Notes: generated from the letters alone by a model not told the origin. 64,000 nt of DNA from Actinomycetospora sp. NBRC 106375 (GCF_030269665.1 NZ_BSTS01000022.1:1-64000); one strand, 5' to 3'; shown: positions 42,395 to 52,563, numbered from the stretch's first letter. Made by a program: numbers and translations.

Positions 42395-42853
42395 TCACAG
42401 TAGGCGGTCGACGGCGTCCGCACTGGCCCAGAACTGGGCGAACCCGGGATGGAGCGGGAGGTCACCCACCTCGTCCACCGGCGTCCAGCGCAGCTCGGTC
42501 GCCTCGCCGTCGGTCGGCTCCAGGGCGGGGGGCTCGGCGGTCTCGAGGCGGCCGTGGACGGTGACGTAGGACCAGCCGCCGTGCTCGTCGACGGTCTCGT
42601 CGGTCAGGCGGACGTGGGCCGGGTCGACACCGGTCTCCTCGACGGCCTCGCGCAGCGCCGCCTCGCGCGCGGTCTCGTCGCTGTTGCGCGCGCCGCCGGG
42701 GATGCCCCACGTCTCGCCGTGGTGGCTCCACCAGACGCGGTGCGCGAGCAGGACCGCCCCGCCGTGGCGCAGCAGCAGCCCCGCCGCCCCGAAGCGGCCC
42801 CAGTGGCGGTGCCCGGCGTCGCAGACCACCCAGCCGTCGCCGTCACCCCTCAT
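42395..42853 (-). CDS. Nudix hydrolase
   Basis: 152 residues with a complete Nudix box: GGARNSDETAREAALREAVEETGV (GX5EX7REUXEEXGU) near residue 55, split here only by its description. Cleaves a nucleoside diphosphate derivative, substrate unknown. ATG at 42853 fits the domain; the longer frame reaches into the next gene. Its stop is 5 bp before the acyl-CoA dehydrogenase start. Confidence 0.87.
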   Translation of the reverse strand: MRGDGDGWVVCDAGHRHWGRFGAAGLLLRHGGAVLLAHRVWWSHHGETWGIPGGARNSDETAREAALREAVEETGVDPAHVRLTDETVDEHGGWSYVTVHGRLETAEPPALEPTDGEATELRWTPVDEVGDLPLHPGFAQFWASADAVDRLL

Positions 42854-42953
42854 ACGGGTCGAGCTCCGCTCCGTCTCCCGGCACGGGGGATCACGGTAGG
42901 CGCTGCGGCCCCACCGGGCAGGACGTGCGGGCCGGTGCGGTGGGATGGGCGGC

Positions 42954-44054
42954 ATGAGCGACCTGCCCCCGTTCGGGGCCGAGGAGGAGCTGCTGCTCGT
43001 CGATCCCGCGAGCGGCGCGCCGCGGGGCCGGTCGGGTGCCGTGCGCGACGAGGCGTCCGGGGACCTCGACGGCGAGATGCGCACCGAGCAGGTCGAGACG
43101 GCGACGGCCCCGCACCACACGGCCGAGGACCTCGCCGCCGACCTGCGCCGCCGGCGTCGCGAGGCCCGAGACGCGGCGCAGGCGTCCGGGGTCGACGTGG
43201 CCGGGCTCGCGACGTCGCCGGTCGCGCCGGAGACCGAGGCCGCGTCGGCCGCCAACACCGAGGGACGCTACGGGCGGATCGCCGAGCGCTTCGGGCCGAT
43301 CGCCACCGCGCAGCTCACGAGCGGGCAGCACGTGCACGTCGAGGTCTCCTCGCCCGAGGAGGGCGTCGGCGTGCTCGACCGGATCGGCCCCTGGCTGCCG
43401 GTACTGCGGGCGCTGGCGGCGAACTCGCCGGGCTGGCAGGGACGCGACACGGGCTACGCGAGCTACCGCTCGGTGGTGTGGTCGCGCTGGCCCTCGGCGG
43501 GCCCGACGCGCGTGTTCGGCTCGCTCGCGGCCTACGACGCGGCGGTCGAGGCCATGCTGGCGACGGACACGGTGCTCGACGAGGCGATGGTCTACTTCGA
43601 CGCCCGGCTCTCCCGCGAGCTCGGGACGGTCGAGGTCCGGGTGACGGACGTGGCGCTCGAGGTCGACGACGCCGTGCTGGTCGCGGTGCTCTCCCGGGCG
43701 CTCGTGGCCACCGCCGCCCGGGCGCACCGGCGGGGCGAGGAGCGGCCGACCGCCCCGATCGAGGCGCTGCGCCTGGCGCACTGGCGCGCCGCGCGGTGGG
43801 GCCTGACCGCCGACCTCGTCGACCCCCGCGGCGGCGGCACCGCGCCGGCCCGCGACGTCCTCGCCGCGCTGCGCGCGCACGTGGCCGAGGCGCTCGACGA
43901 GGCCGGCGACGGCGACCGCGCCGCGGACGGCTGCGCCCGCCTGCTCGCCGAGGGCACGGGGTCGGAGCGCCAGCGCGCCGCCGCGCGCTCGTCCGGCAAC
44001 GACGACACCGACCTCGCCGCCGTCGTCCACGACGCCCGCGAGCGCTTCCTCTGA
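42954..44054 (+). CDS. YbdK-type carboxylate-amine ligase (GCS2 family)
   Basis: 366 residues. N-terminal GAEEELLLVDP, internal SGQHVHVEV and LAANSPGWQGRDTGYASYRS are hallmarks of the glutamate-cysteine ligase type 2 family. ATP-dependent joining of a carboxylate and an amine. Substrate unclear; many actinobacterial members are weak glutamate-cysteine ligases. Start 42945 is equally possible. Confidence 0.88.
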   Translation: MSDLPPFGAEEELLLVDPASGAPRGRSGAVRDEASGDLDGEMRTEQVETATAPHHTAEDLAADLRRRRREARDAAQASGVDVAGLATSPVAPETEAASAANTEGRYGRIAERFGPIATAQLTSGQHVHVEVSSPEEGVGVLDRIGPWLPVLRALAANSPGWQGRDTGYASYRSVVWSRWPSAGPTRVFGSLAAYDAAVEAMLATDTVLDEAMVYFDARLSRELGTVEVRVTDVALEVDDAVLVAVLSRALVATAARAHRRGEERPTAPIEALRLAHWRAARWGLTADLVDPRGGGTAPARDVLAALRAHVAEALDEAGDGDRAADGCARLLAEGTGSERQRAAARSSGNDDTDLAAVVHDARERFL

Positions 44055-44064
44055 CCGGCCGTAC

Positions 44065-44105
44065 GTGAGCAGTTGGCGCCCCGGATGGGGGCGCCAACTG
44101 CTCAC
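44065..44105. terminator. Bidirectional terminator, 16-bp stem
   Basis: GTGAGCAGTTGGCGCC (44065-44080) pairs perfectly with 44090-44105 across a 9-nt loop. Between convergent genes; the stop codon of the minus-strand gene lies inside the stem. Confidence 0.8.
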
Positions 44106-45547
44106 ATGGAGGCGGCGCGCGCGGTGATGCCCCGGGCCATGGCGCCGAAGAGGGCGGGGGCCGCGGCGCGCAGGGCGGTGCCGTAGGCGACGCCGGCGAG
44201 GCCCGAGGCCGCGAAGCACACCGCGAGGCGCAGGTGCGAGCCGTGGCCGGAGACGTCCGGGTCGACGGCGAGCTCCAGGGTCGTCGTCCCGGGCTGGCGC
44301 AGCTCCGAGCGCAGGCGCAGCGCGGTGCCGGGCGCGACCGACTCCACGCACCAGCCGTCCACCACGTCGCCGGCCTCGAGCGGCCGACCCTCCGGTCGTC
44401 CGCGGTAGGCGCCGACCCCGCCGAGCAGCTGGTCGGCCCAGCCGCGCAGCGTCCAGGCGCCCAGCGGGACGTACCAGCCGGTGTCCCCGCCGATGCCGTC
44501 CACGACCGACCAGAGCACGTCCGCGTCGGCGGGGCAGGGCTCCCCGGTGCTCCAGCGGTACACCGCGCCCCCGGACCCCGCGGGGTCGGCGGGCGAGGCG
44601 AGGGCGGGGTCGTCGAGGTCGGGCACGCCGGCGCGGCGCAGGCCCAGCGCCGCCCGCACCGCCGCGTCGTAGGTGGTGCGCCCGCCGGGCGGCGGCCCGA
44701 TGACCGACAGCACGTCGTCCTCGGCGCAGACCAGGTCCTCGGACAGCGACTCGATCAGCGGCGTGACGAGGTGCCGCGACAGCGGGGTGAGGGCCTCCAC
44801 GACGCGACCGGCCAGCGCGGGCCCGCCGGGCGGGACGGGGACGGGCACCGGGACGGCGGCGCTCTGCGGGAGCCCGGCCAGGCGCAGGTAGCGCCGGATC
44901 AGCTCGAGGTAGCTCAGGACGTCCGGGCCGCCGACGTCGAAGCGGCGGTTCACGTCGTCGGGGAGGTCCAGCGCGCCGACGAGGTAGTGCAGGACGTCGG
45001 CGATCGCGACCGGCTGCGTGCGGTGGGCGAGCCACGGGACGGCGGGCAGCACCGGCACGCGCTCGGCGAGGTAGCGGATCATCTCGAAGCTCGCCGAGCC
45101 CGATCCGACGACGATCGAGGCCTCGAGCGCCGCGGTGGGCACCGGGCCGTCGAGGAAGACGTCGGCCACCTCGGCCCGCGACGAGAGGTGCCGTGACGTC
45201 GTCGCCGACGACGGCCGCAACCCCCCGAGGTAGACGAGGCGCCGCACGCCGGCGTCCGCCGCGGCCGCGTCGACCAGGCAGGCGGCCGCACGGTCGCGGT
45301 CGGGGAAGTCGTCGTGCTCGAGGGCGTGGGCGAGGTGCACGACGGCGTCGGCGCCCTCGACCAGGGTCGCCACGGCGCCCGCGTCGGCGAGGTCGCCGGG
45401 GACGACGTCGACGCGCTCGGCCCAGCCGGTGGCGACGAGCTTGCCGGGAGTGCGGACGAGGACGGTGACGTCGTGGCCCGCGGCGAGCAGGCGCCCCACC
45501 AGGCGCACGCCGACGTAGCCGGTTCCCCCGATCACCGCACAGCGCAT
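44102..45547 (-). CDS. NAD(P)-binding SDR-like protein with DUF2867 domain
   Basis: 481 residues. N-terminal Rossmann motif GGTGYVGVRLV, extended-SDR/NmrA-like body to about residue 310, then DUF2867 (WYVPLGAWTLRGWADQLLGG) at the C terminus. Oxidoreductase or redox sensor of unknown substrate. Confidence 0.85.
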   Translation of the reverse strand: MRCAVIGGTGYVGVRLVGRLLAAGHDVTVLVRTPGKLVATGWAERVDVVPGDLADAGAVATLVEGADAVVHLAHALEHDDFPDRDRAAACLVDAAAADAGVRRLVYLGGLRPSSATTSRHLSSRAEVADVFLDGPVPTAALEASIVVGSGSASFEMIRYLAERVPVLPAVPWLAHRTQPVAIADVLHYLVGALDLPDDVNRRFDVGGPDVLSYLELIRRYLRLAGLPQSAAVPVPVPVPPGGPALAGRVVEALTPLSRHLVTPLIESLSEDLVCAEDDVLSVIGPPPGGRTTYDAAVRAALGLRRAGVPDLDDPALASPADPAGSGGAVYRWSTGEPCPADADVLWSVVDGIGGDTGWYVPLGAWTLRGWADQLLGGVGAYRGRPEGRPLEAGDVVDGWCVESVAPGTALRLRSELRQPGTTTLELAVDPDVSGHGSHLRLAVCFAASGLAGVAYGTALRAAAPALFGAMARGITARAASM

Positions 45548-45599
45548 GCGGTCATCCTCGTGGGCCCGCCGCGGCGGGGCATGCCGGGGCGGTGCCCGA

Positions 45600-45806
45600 T
45601 CAGCTGACGGTGGGCTTCCCCGGACGGTCGGCGGCGCGCTGGTCGACGAACAGTCCGCCGCCGCGGCGGGCGACGAGCACGAGCTGCCAGACGGCGAAGG
45701 CCAGCAGGATCGCCCCGATGATGGTCTGGTCGAGCACCATCGCGACGATGCCGGCGGTGGCCACCACCCAGATCACGGTGTCGCGTGCCGTCCGTCGCGC
45801 GCGCAT
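45600..45806 (-). CDS. Small two-helix membrane protein
   Basis: 68 residues with two adjacent hydrophobic helices (VIWVVATAGIVAMVL and IIGAILLAFAVWQLVLVA) after a basic N terminus. Function unknown. 52 bp downstream of the SDR/DUF2867 start region on the same strand. Confidence 0.65.
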   Translation of the reverse strand: MRARRTARDTVIWVVATAGIVAMVLDQTIIGAILLAFAVWQLVLVARRGGGLFVDQRAADRPGKPTVS

Positions 45807-46403
45807 GGCCCCAGCCTCCGATCCGCCTCCGTCTCCCGGACCGCGGCCCCCCGACGCGGGTCACTCGATCGTGGCCGAGCGACCCCGCCAGTGTCGCCCG
45901 TTCGGGCCGACATCGCAGCGTATCGACGGTACGGAACCCGCGTCCCCACCCGTTCGTCCCAGCGGATCGGCGGAGCGTGAGCAACATCTGTGACCAACGC
46001 CACACAGGTTCGCCGGAGTGGTCCGCGTCAAAGGCGTTTGCGCGACCGGCCGTACGGATAGATCATGGTGGTTCGGCTGACGCAGGGCACACGCGTGCGC
46101 GTGGACCCTGTTCGCGACGGAAAGGTCGCGGTCGAGGGAACCGCCACGGCGGCCGCGACGTCATACCGAGTACAGCAGGTGCTCCGGACCCCGGGGCGCG
46201 GGCCCACCCCGGGCCGCTCCGAGGACCGACACGCAATAACCCCGGATACGTACGACGCCCGGCGCACGACTGTGCCGCAGGGGCCGTGGCGAGGCGCGCG
46301 CAGGCGCGCCTCGTGTCGGGCCCGGCGGCACCGACCCCGCCCTGCCCGCTCCGCAGGGGCCGGGGTGCAGACCACCGACGAGCGAGATTGGACGAGCAGG
46401 ATC
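45807..46403. promoter_or_regulatory. Long leader region upstream of whiB
   Basis: About 600 bp without a convincing gene between the divergent small membrane protein and whiB. It includes one Crp-like palindrome (separate entry). The open frame running into whiB from 46065 has no good start of its own. Confidence 0.4.
45989..46004. promoter_or_regulatory. Crp-like site upstream of whiB
   Basis: TGTGA-CCAACG-CCACA, one mismatch from TGTGA-N6-TCACA. Mycobacterial whiB1 is Crp-controlled, but this site is about 400 bp from the whiB start. Confidence 0.3.
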
Positions 46404-46661
46404 ATGGATTGGGAGCTCGCGGCCTGCCGCGACCACGACCCCGAACTCTTCTTCCCCCTCACCGAGCACGGTCCAGGCTCGGCCCAGCTGAACGCCGCCA
46501 AGGCGGTGTGCGGCAGCTGCCCGCTCCAGCGGGGCTGCCTCCAGTGGGCCATGGACACCGGCCAGGAGGCCGGTGTCTGGGGCGGCACCAGCGAGGACGA
46601 GCGGCGGGCCATGCGCCGCGCCGCGCGCATCGGCGACACCGCCGACCGGCACGCCGCCTGA
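46404..46661 (+). CDS. whiB1: WhiB1-like iron-sulfur transcription factor
   Basis: 85 residues. Cluster ligands Cys8, Cys36, Cys39, Cys45 and the GVWGG turn followed by a basic helix (DERRAMRRAAR). Start MDW and the CRDxDPELFFP motif match mycobacterial WhiB1, which senses nitric oxide through its 4Fe-4S cluster and binds SigA. GAGCAGGATC precedes the ATG. Confidence 0.88.
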   Translation: MDWELAACRDHDPELFFPLTEHGPGSAQLNAAKAVCGSCPLQRGCLQWAMDTGQEAGVWGGTSEDERRAMRRAARIGDTADRHAA

Positions 46662-46677
46662 GCGGACACCCGAGACG

Positions 46678-46720
46678 AACGACGGGCCCGGTTCCCCCGA
46701 GGGGGAGCCGGGCCCGTCGT
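46678..46720. terminator. Bidirectional terminator downstream of whiB
   Basis: GACGGGCCCGGTTCCCCC (46681-46698) pairs with 46701-46718 with a single G-T pair. Stem about 18 bp with a minimal loop, between convergent genes. Confidence 0.7.
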
Positions 46721-46737
46721 CGTCCGCGGGGTGGGTG

Positions 46738-47664
46738 TCAGCCGCGTCCGGTGACCTTGCGGGCGGCGAACTGCAGCACCTGCCCTCCCGTGGAGATCAC
46801 GGCACCGGCCACGCTGAACGCGGTCTTCACCGTCATCGCCGCAGCGTTGCCCGCGATGCGCACCGGGTTGTAGTCCGGGGCGTTGTCCTTCACGTCCTGG
46901 GCGGCCTGGCGCACCGAGCGGTCGACCTGCTGCGCGGTGGACTCGGCGGCGGCGCTGACCTTCCGAGCGGTCGTGGTGCCCGCGTCGTCGAGCTCCGAGG
47001 CGACCCCGGAGGACACGGTCGCGGCGCGGTCGCCGGCGTCGACGACCGCTCCCCCGGCCTCGTCGGCGCGGGCCTTGGCCTCGGACCCGGCGTGCTGGGC
47101 GACCCGCGTGGCGTCCTTCGCGACGCGCTCGCCCGCGCGCGACGTCGTGGTGGCGACCTGGTCGCCGCTGACCTGCGCGACGGTCGCGGCGTCCTTGGCG
47201 GCGGCGGACACCGACTTGTCGCCGGACGCGGCCTTCGCGGCCTCGTCGGCGACACCGGTCGCGCCCGCCTGGGCCTGCGCCACGGCCTTCTTGCCGGACT
47301 CCTCCACGCGGTCGGCGTCCTTCTGCGCGGTCGCCTTCGCGTCCGCGCCGACCTTCTTGGCGCTGCTCGAGGCCTTGTCCGAGGCGGACTGCGCCTTGGC
47401 GCGGGCGCCCTCGGCCGTCGCCTTCGTCGTCGCCTTCGCTGCCTCGCCGGCGGTGTTCTCCGTGCCCCCGGCGACGGTGTGCGTGTCACGCACCTTGCCG
47501 TCGGTGCCGTGCACGACGACCTTGCCGCCGCCGTCCTTCGACACGATCTCGGTCGCCCGCTCGACGGCCTCGGCCTGCGTGGCCGCCTTGGCGCTGGCGC
47601 GCTGCGCGCCCTTCTTCTGCACCTGCCAGCCGTCCTCGGTGGGGACGACGTAACGGTCGGCCAT
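46738..47664 (-). CDS. DUF2188 protein with long Ala/Lys-rich helical tail
   Basis: 308 residues. Residues 1-60 form a DUF2188 domain (YVVPTEDGWQVQKKG, ATEIVSKDGGGKVVVHGTDG). The rest is low-complexity Ala/Lys/Asp/Ser with heptad-like patterns (KATTKATAEGARAKAQSASDK), like LEA or apolipoprotein-type amphipathic proteins, and ends with a hydrophobic ITTGGQVLQF-like helix. Possibly stress or envelope related; function unknown. Confidence 0.75.
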   Translation of the reverse strand: MADRYVVPTEDGWQVQKKGAQRASAKAATQAEAVERATEIVSKDGGGKVVVHGTDGKVRDTHTVAGGTENTAGEAAKATTKATAEGARAKAQSASDKASSSAKKVGADAKATAQKDADRVEESGKKAVAQAQAGATGVADEAAKAASGDKSVSAAAKDAATVAQVSGDQVATTTSRAGERVAKDATRVAQHAGSEAKARADEAGGAVVDAGDRAATVSSGVASELDDAGTTTARKVSAAAESTAQQVDRSVRQAAQDVKDNAPDYNPVRIAGNAAAMTVKTAFSVAGAVISTGGQVLQFAARKVTGRG

Positions 47665-47752
47665 TCGGTCTCAACTCCTGACTGTCGACATCATCCGCGT
47701 GGTTGATTCCCAGGCTCCGACCTGCACAAACGCAGCGTGACCGGCACCGAAC

Positions 47753-50700
47753 TCAGCCGTTGAGCGCCGCCGTCGCGCGGTCCTGGAGCTCGAGGTAGCG
47801 CTTGGTGGCCTCGTCCCGGACCTCCTCGAGGCGCGCGAGCCACGACGCCTGCGGCGAGCCCTCGGGCACGAGGACCGGACCGTAGCGCTCCACGAGCCCC
47901 GGTCCCACCACGGAGGCGGCGGTGGCGGCCGTCGCCGAGCCCGCCGCCTGCGCCCACGCGATCGGCCCGAGCGGCACGCAGCCGAAGAACTGGCTGACCC
48001 CGGGGGTCTGGACGACCGCCACGAGCGCGCCGGCGGACACGATCCCGGCGCCGATGACCAGCGGGCTGCGCGCGCCGCCGGCGACGATGGTCTGCCCCAG
48101 CTGGGTGCCGACGAGCGCCGTGAGCGCCACGGTGCGGGACCGCGCCGGGCTGCCGTACGGCGTGGCCTGGGCCTGGAACCACGCGAGGCTCGCGCCGCCG
48201 GCGGTGGCCATGGCGCGCAGCCCGATCTCGCGGTTGAGAGCCTCGCCGAGCGACGCCTCCGGCCCCTCGGCCAGCAGCTCGGCCGCCGACTCGGGCTGGG
48301 GCGCGCGCACCGCGAGGGCCAGCGAGGGGACCAGGTCGGTGAGCAGGTTGACCAGCAGGAGCTGGCGCGCGTTGAGCGGTGAGGTGCCCGTGGTCGTGGC
48401 GCCGAGCACCGTGAACGCGATCTCGCCGAGGTTCCCGCCGACGAGCACGCCCAGCGCCTCGCGCACCGAGGCCCACATCGCGCGGCCCTCGACCAGCGCG
48501 GCGAGGATCGTCTCGAGCCGGTCGTCGGTGATGACGAGGTCGGCGGCGGCCCGGGCCGCGGGCGTGCCGCGGCGGCCGAGCGCGATGCCGACGTCGGCCA
48601 GCCGGATCGCCGGGGCGTCGTTCGCGCCGTCGCCCGTCATCGCCACGGTCCGCCCGAGACGCTGGAACGCCTGGACGATCCGCACCTTGTGCCCCGGCGT
48701 GCCGCGGGCGACGACGCGGACCTTCGGCAGCACGTCGTCGAGCGCGTCGTCGTCGAGCTCGTCGAGCTCGCTGCCCGTCACGACGATCCCGCCGCCCCGC
48801 ACGTCGAGCTCCTCGGCGACGGCCTCGGCGGTGCTCGGGTGATCGCCGGTGATCATGACGACCTGGACGCCCGCGTCGCGCAGGTCGCGGACCGTGGCCT
48901 GCGAACCGGCGCGCACCGGGTCGGTGAACCCGACGAAGCCGGTGAACTCGAGGTCGGCGACGTCGGCGTCGTCGAGATCGTTGTCGTCGCCGCCGTCCGT
49001 GTCGCGCTCGGCCGCGCGGGCCGCGTGCTCGTCGGCGGTGAGGACCTTCTCGGCCACCGCGAGCACGCGCATGCCCTGGCCGGCGAGCAGCTCGGTGTGC
49101 TCGACGAGGCGCTGCCGGGCGTCATCGTCGAGCGGGGCGCCGCCCCAGCTCGTGGCGCGGGCGATGACGACCTCGGGCGCGCCCTTCACCGAGAGCAGGC
49201 GGAACGGACCGTCGTCGGTGGCGTCCTCCGGCGGATCCACCTCGCCCAGCGTCGCGTGGTACCCGCGGGACGGGTCGAAGTCGAGCGAGGCCACGGGCCA
49301 CCATCCCGGGCGCTTCTGGGCCGGGTCGACGTCGAACTGCTGGCCGCCGTAGACCACCGCACGGTCGGTGAGGTGCGCGAGGCGCTCCCCCGGCGCGGGC
49401 CGCGGCGTGGCGCGCAGGGCCGCGGCGAGGACCCGGCGCTGGCGCTTGCGCAGACGGTCGGTGGGCCGCAGCTTGACGCCGTCGGAGATCGCCGACAGCG
49501 CGAGGCGGCCCTCGGTGAGCGTGCCGGTCTTGTCGAAGCACAGGACGTCGGTGCGCCCGATCGCCTCGATGGTGCGCGGGTTGCGAACCAGCGCGCCCTC
49601 GGCCGACAGGCGTCGCGCCGACGCGAGCTGGGCGGCCGACACGACGAAGGGCAGGCCCTCGGGGACGCTGGCGACGGCCAGGCCGACGCCCGAGTGCAGG
49701 TTCTGCTGGAACGGCAGGCCCCGCAGCGCGCCGGCGGCCACGACGGCGGCCGCCGACCCCAGCGCCAGCGGGGTGGTGATCTTCGTGAGCCCGGCGAGGC
49801 GCTCGTCGACGCCGGCGACGGGCGCGGCGGCCTTCGCGGCGGCCGTCGACCGGCCGACCTCGGTGCTCGAGCCGGTGGCCACGACCACCGCGGCCCCGCG
49901 GCCGGTCGCGACCGTGCTGCCCTCGTAGAGCATCGAGCGGCGGTCCGCGACGGTCCGCGCGATCACCGGGGACGGGGTCTTGACCACCGGCAGCGACTCG
50001 CCGGTCAGCGACGACTCGTCGACCTCGAGGGCGTCGGAGCGCAGGACGCGGCAGTCGGCGGGCACGACGTCGTCGGGGCCGAGCTCGATGATGTCGCCGA
50101 CGACGACCTCGTCGGCGCCGACGCCGCGGGTGTGGCCGTCGCGCAGCACCCGCGTGCGGATCGCCGAGCGCTCGAGCAGCCCCGAGACGGCGCGCTCGGT
50201 GGCGACCTGCTGGACCCCGCCGATCAGCGCCGAGAACGCGGTGACGCCGACGACGATCGCGGCGTCGACCACCGCGCCGATGGCCGCCGAGAGCACCGCG
50301 CCGCCCGCGAGGACGGGCGTCAGCGGGTTGTTGAGCTCGTCGAGGAACGCGCGGCCGAGCGTCGTCCCCGTCTCCGCGGCGGCCGGGTCGTCCCGGTGCC
50401 GGCGGTGGGCCTCGGCGGTGGTCATCCCGCGCTCGGTGACGTCGAGGCGCGCGAGCACGGTGCTCGCCGGCATGACGTGCCACGGCGTGCGGCTCACGCC
50501 CGGGACGACGACGCGCCGGCCCAGCTCGGTGGCCTGCCACGCGCCGTTGCCGAGCGAGACCGCCGCCGCGCCGTTGACCGCGAGGCCCGCCAGCGACGAC
50601 CCGCGCGGCGCGGTGCCAGCCGTGGCCATGATCGTGCCGAGGACCGTGCCGGCGCGGGCGAGGTTCACCGACCGGCCGGACACCCCGCGGGCGACCTTGA

Positions 50701-52549
50701 CGCCCTCGATGAGCAGCGCGGCCGTGCCGAGGTCGTCGCCGACGAGGACGTGCGCACCCCAGGGTGCGGTGCCGTCGGGCCGCGACACGCCGATGCCGAG
50801 GTCGGCGGCGGCCAGGGCGCGGCGGTCGCGGGAGACGACGAGCACGCCCGCCCCGGCCTCCTGCAGCTCGCGCACCGACGTGCGCAGCGCCTCCCCGCCG
50901 GCCACCGCGCGGTCGCCGATGCCCGACGCGATCCCGTCCTGCCCGCCGACGACCAGGGTGACGCCGGCGCGGCGGGCGGCCGCGGCCAGCGCCTCGGCGG
51001 CGGACGCGGGCTCGGGCAGCACGCCGACGACGGCGGCGAGCCGGTCGTCACGGCGCAGGCCCAGGACGTGGGTGGCGCCGTCGGCGACGAGCGCGTCGGC
51101 GGCCTCGAGCGCCCGCGGGTCGTCGCCCCCGGGCACGTCGTCGAGCGGGGCCAGCAGCCAGTGCTCACCTTCGCCGGCGAGGCGCTGGTGCGTGGTCGCG
51201 TCGGTCGGGTCGAACAGCTCGTGGACCCGCGGCACGAGATCCTCGAGCGGGTCCGCGGTGCCGTCGGCACCGGGCAGGGCGAGCAGGTCGCCGAGCATGA
51301 GGACGCCGGTGGTCAGCGCCTCGGCGTCGAGCAGGACGGTGTCGACGCGGTCGAGACGGCGCAGTGCGGTGGGCTCGACGACGACGGCGCCCCGGCGCGC
51401 GAGCACCCGGCCGAACGTGGTCGCGAAGCCCTCGCGCCCCATCCGTCCGGCCTTCGGCAGCGTCGAGAGCGCGACGCCGGCACCCTTGCGCAGGCTCCCG
51501 GTGCCGGCCGCGACGGCGGCGAACCCGACGGCCGCCCCCGTGCCCACGACGTCGCCGTGGCGCTCGACGGGACCGAGGGGCAGCGGCACCGGGCGGGGCT
51601 CGTGCAGCGCGTCGTCGGCGACGGCGACGGCGTGGTCGGCGGTCTCCAGCAGGCGCGGCTCGGCGTCGGTCCACGTCGCCGCGCGGGCGCGGGCCTCGGC
51701 GACCTGCATCGCGCGGTAGGCGGCGTCGACCAGCAGACCGGTGCTGCCCTGGCCGATCGCCTGGGCGGCGGCGTTGGAGAGCGCGAGCAGGACGTTCGCG
51801 CGGTCCTGCCCGACCGCGCGCTCGACGGCGTCGCGCAGGCGGGGCTGGTGGTCGACGAAGGTCGCCGCGGACGCGAGCTCGGTGGGCAGCGGCGTGCGGC
51901 GCAGGACGGTGCCGACGGCGGCCACCCCGAGACCGGCGAGGTCGGCCGCGAGCGCGGTGAACGCCTGCTGGGCGGCGCCGATCGTGCGCGGGGTGGGCTC
52001 GACGGCGTACCCGCCCTCGCGCTCCTCGAGGATCTCGACGAGGTCGACCAGGTCGTCGACGACCTCCTGGCCGGGCAGTCCGGCCGGACCGGAGCGACCA
52101 CCCGGTCCGCCGGTGTCGTCGAGGTCGTCGAGGTCGTCGGCGCCGTCGGCCATGCCGACCACGACCGCGCCGAGGGTCGCGTTCACGGCCGCCCAGGCGA
52201 CGTCCGGGTGCGCCGCGAGCGCCTTCTCCACGGCGCGCGCGAGCTCCTCCCCCGCCTCGCCGACGATCCCGGGGATGCCGATCTGCACCCGCCCGGCACC
52301 GCGCCACACCCGGCGGCCGCGGTGCCGGAACGGGTCGACACGGTCGAGCACACCGGAGGCGATGCCCAGCGGATCGACCATGCGCGCGAGCAGACCGCGC
52401 TGCGGACGGGGTGCGGGTGGAGAAGCCATGGGGGTGGCTGGCGTCCTCTCGACGACGGGTGCGCGGGTCGGTGGTCCGCGCCGTGGTCTCGACGCGAGCG
52501 GTGCCGCCGCACCGGCGCGACGGCGCCCGAACGGCCCAACGTCGGACAC
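47753..52549 (-). CDS. Very large cation-transporting P-type ATPase (CtpH/CtpI type)
   Basis: Up to 1598 residues (1558 from a start at 52429), like mycobacterial CtpI/CtpH, about twice a standard P-ATPase. The N-terminal 650 residues contain metal-binding-domain-like and duplicated helical parts. The catalytic half has TGES (SSLTGESLPVV), the phosphorylated Asp in CFDKTGTLTEG and GDGANDAPAI. Ion unknown. Last gene of a run after the FAD monooxygenase. Confidence 0.88.
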   Translation of the reverse strand: MSDVGPFGRRRAGAAAPLASRPRRGPPTRAPVVERTPATPMASPPAPRPQRGLLARMVDPLGIASGVLDRVDPFRHRGRRVWRGAGRVQIGIPGIVGEAGEELARAVEKALAAHPDVAWAAVNATLGAVVVGMADGADDLDDLDDTGGPGGRSGPAGLPGQEVVDDLVDLVEILEEREGGYAVEPTPRTIGAAQQAFTALAADLAGLGVAAVGTVLRRTPLPTELASAATFVDHQPRLRDAVERAVGQDRANVLLALSNAAAQAIGQGSTGLLVDAAYRAMQVAEARARAATWTDAEPRLLETADHAVAVADDALHEPRPVPLPLGPVERHGDVVGTGAAVGFAAVAAGTGSLRKGAGVALSTLPKAGRMGREGFATTFGRVLARRGAVVVEPTALRRLDRVDTVLLDAEALTTGVLMLGDLLALPGADGTADPLEDLVPRVHELFDPTDATTHQRLAGEGEHWLLAPLDDVPGGDDPRALEAADALVADGATHVLGLRRDDRLAAVVGVLPEPASAAEALAAAARRAGVTLVVGGQDGIASGIGDRAVAGGEALRTSVRELQEAGAGVLVVSRDRRALAAADLGIGVSRPDGTAPWGAHVLVGDDLGTAALLIEGVKVARGVSGRSVNLARAGTVLGTIMATAGTAPRGSSLAGLAVNGAAAVSLGNGAWQATELGRRVVVPGVSRTPWHVMPASTVLARLDVTERGMTTAEAHRRHRDDPAAAETGTTLGRAFLDELNNPLTPVLAGGAVLSAAIGAVVDAAIVVGVTAFSALIGGVQQVATERAVSGLLERSAIRTRVLRDGHTRGVGADEVVVGDIIELGPDDVVPADCRVLRSDALEVDESSLTGESLPVVKTPSPVIARTVADRRSMLYEGSTVATGRGAAVVVATGSSTEVGRSTAAAKAAAPVAGVDERLAGLTKITTPLALGSAAAVVAAGALRGLPFQQNLHSGVGLAVASVPEGLPFVVSAAQLASARRLSAEGALVRNPRTIEAIGRTDVLCFDKTGTLTEGRLALSAISDGVKLRPTDRLRKRQRRVLAAALRATPRPAPGERLAHLTDRAVVYGGQQFDVDPAQKRPGWWPVASLDFDPSRGYHATLGEVDPPEDATDDGPFRLLSVKGAPEVVIARATSWGGAPLDDDARQRLVEHTELLAGQGMRVLAVAEKVLTADEHAARAAERDTDGGDDNDLDDADVADLEFTGFVGFTDPVRAGSQATVRDLRDAGVQVVMITGDHPSTAEAVAEELDVRGGGIVVTGSELDELDDDALDDVLPKVRVVARGTPGHKVRIVQAFQRLGRTVAMTGDGANDAPAIRLADVGIALGRRGTPAARAAADLVITDDRLETILAALVEGRAMWASVREALGVLVGGNLGEIAFTVLGATTTGTSPLNARQLLLVNLLTDLVPSLALAVRAPQPESAAELLAEGPEASLGEALNREIGLRAMATAGGASLAWFQAQATPYGSPARSRTVALTALVGTQLGQTIVAGGARSPLVIGAGIVSAGALVAVVQTPGVSQFFGCVPLGPIAWAQAAGSATAATAASVVGPGLVERYGPVLVPEGSPQASWLARLEEVRDEATKRYLELQDRATAALNG

Positions 52550-52563
52550 CGGCGAGCGACAGC

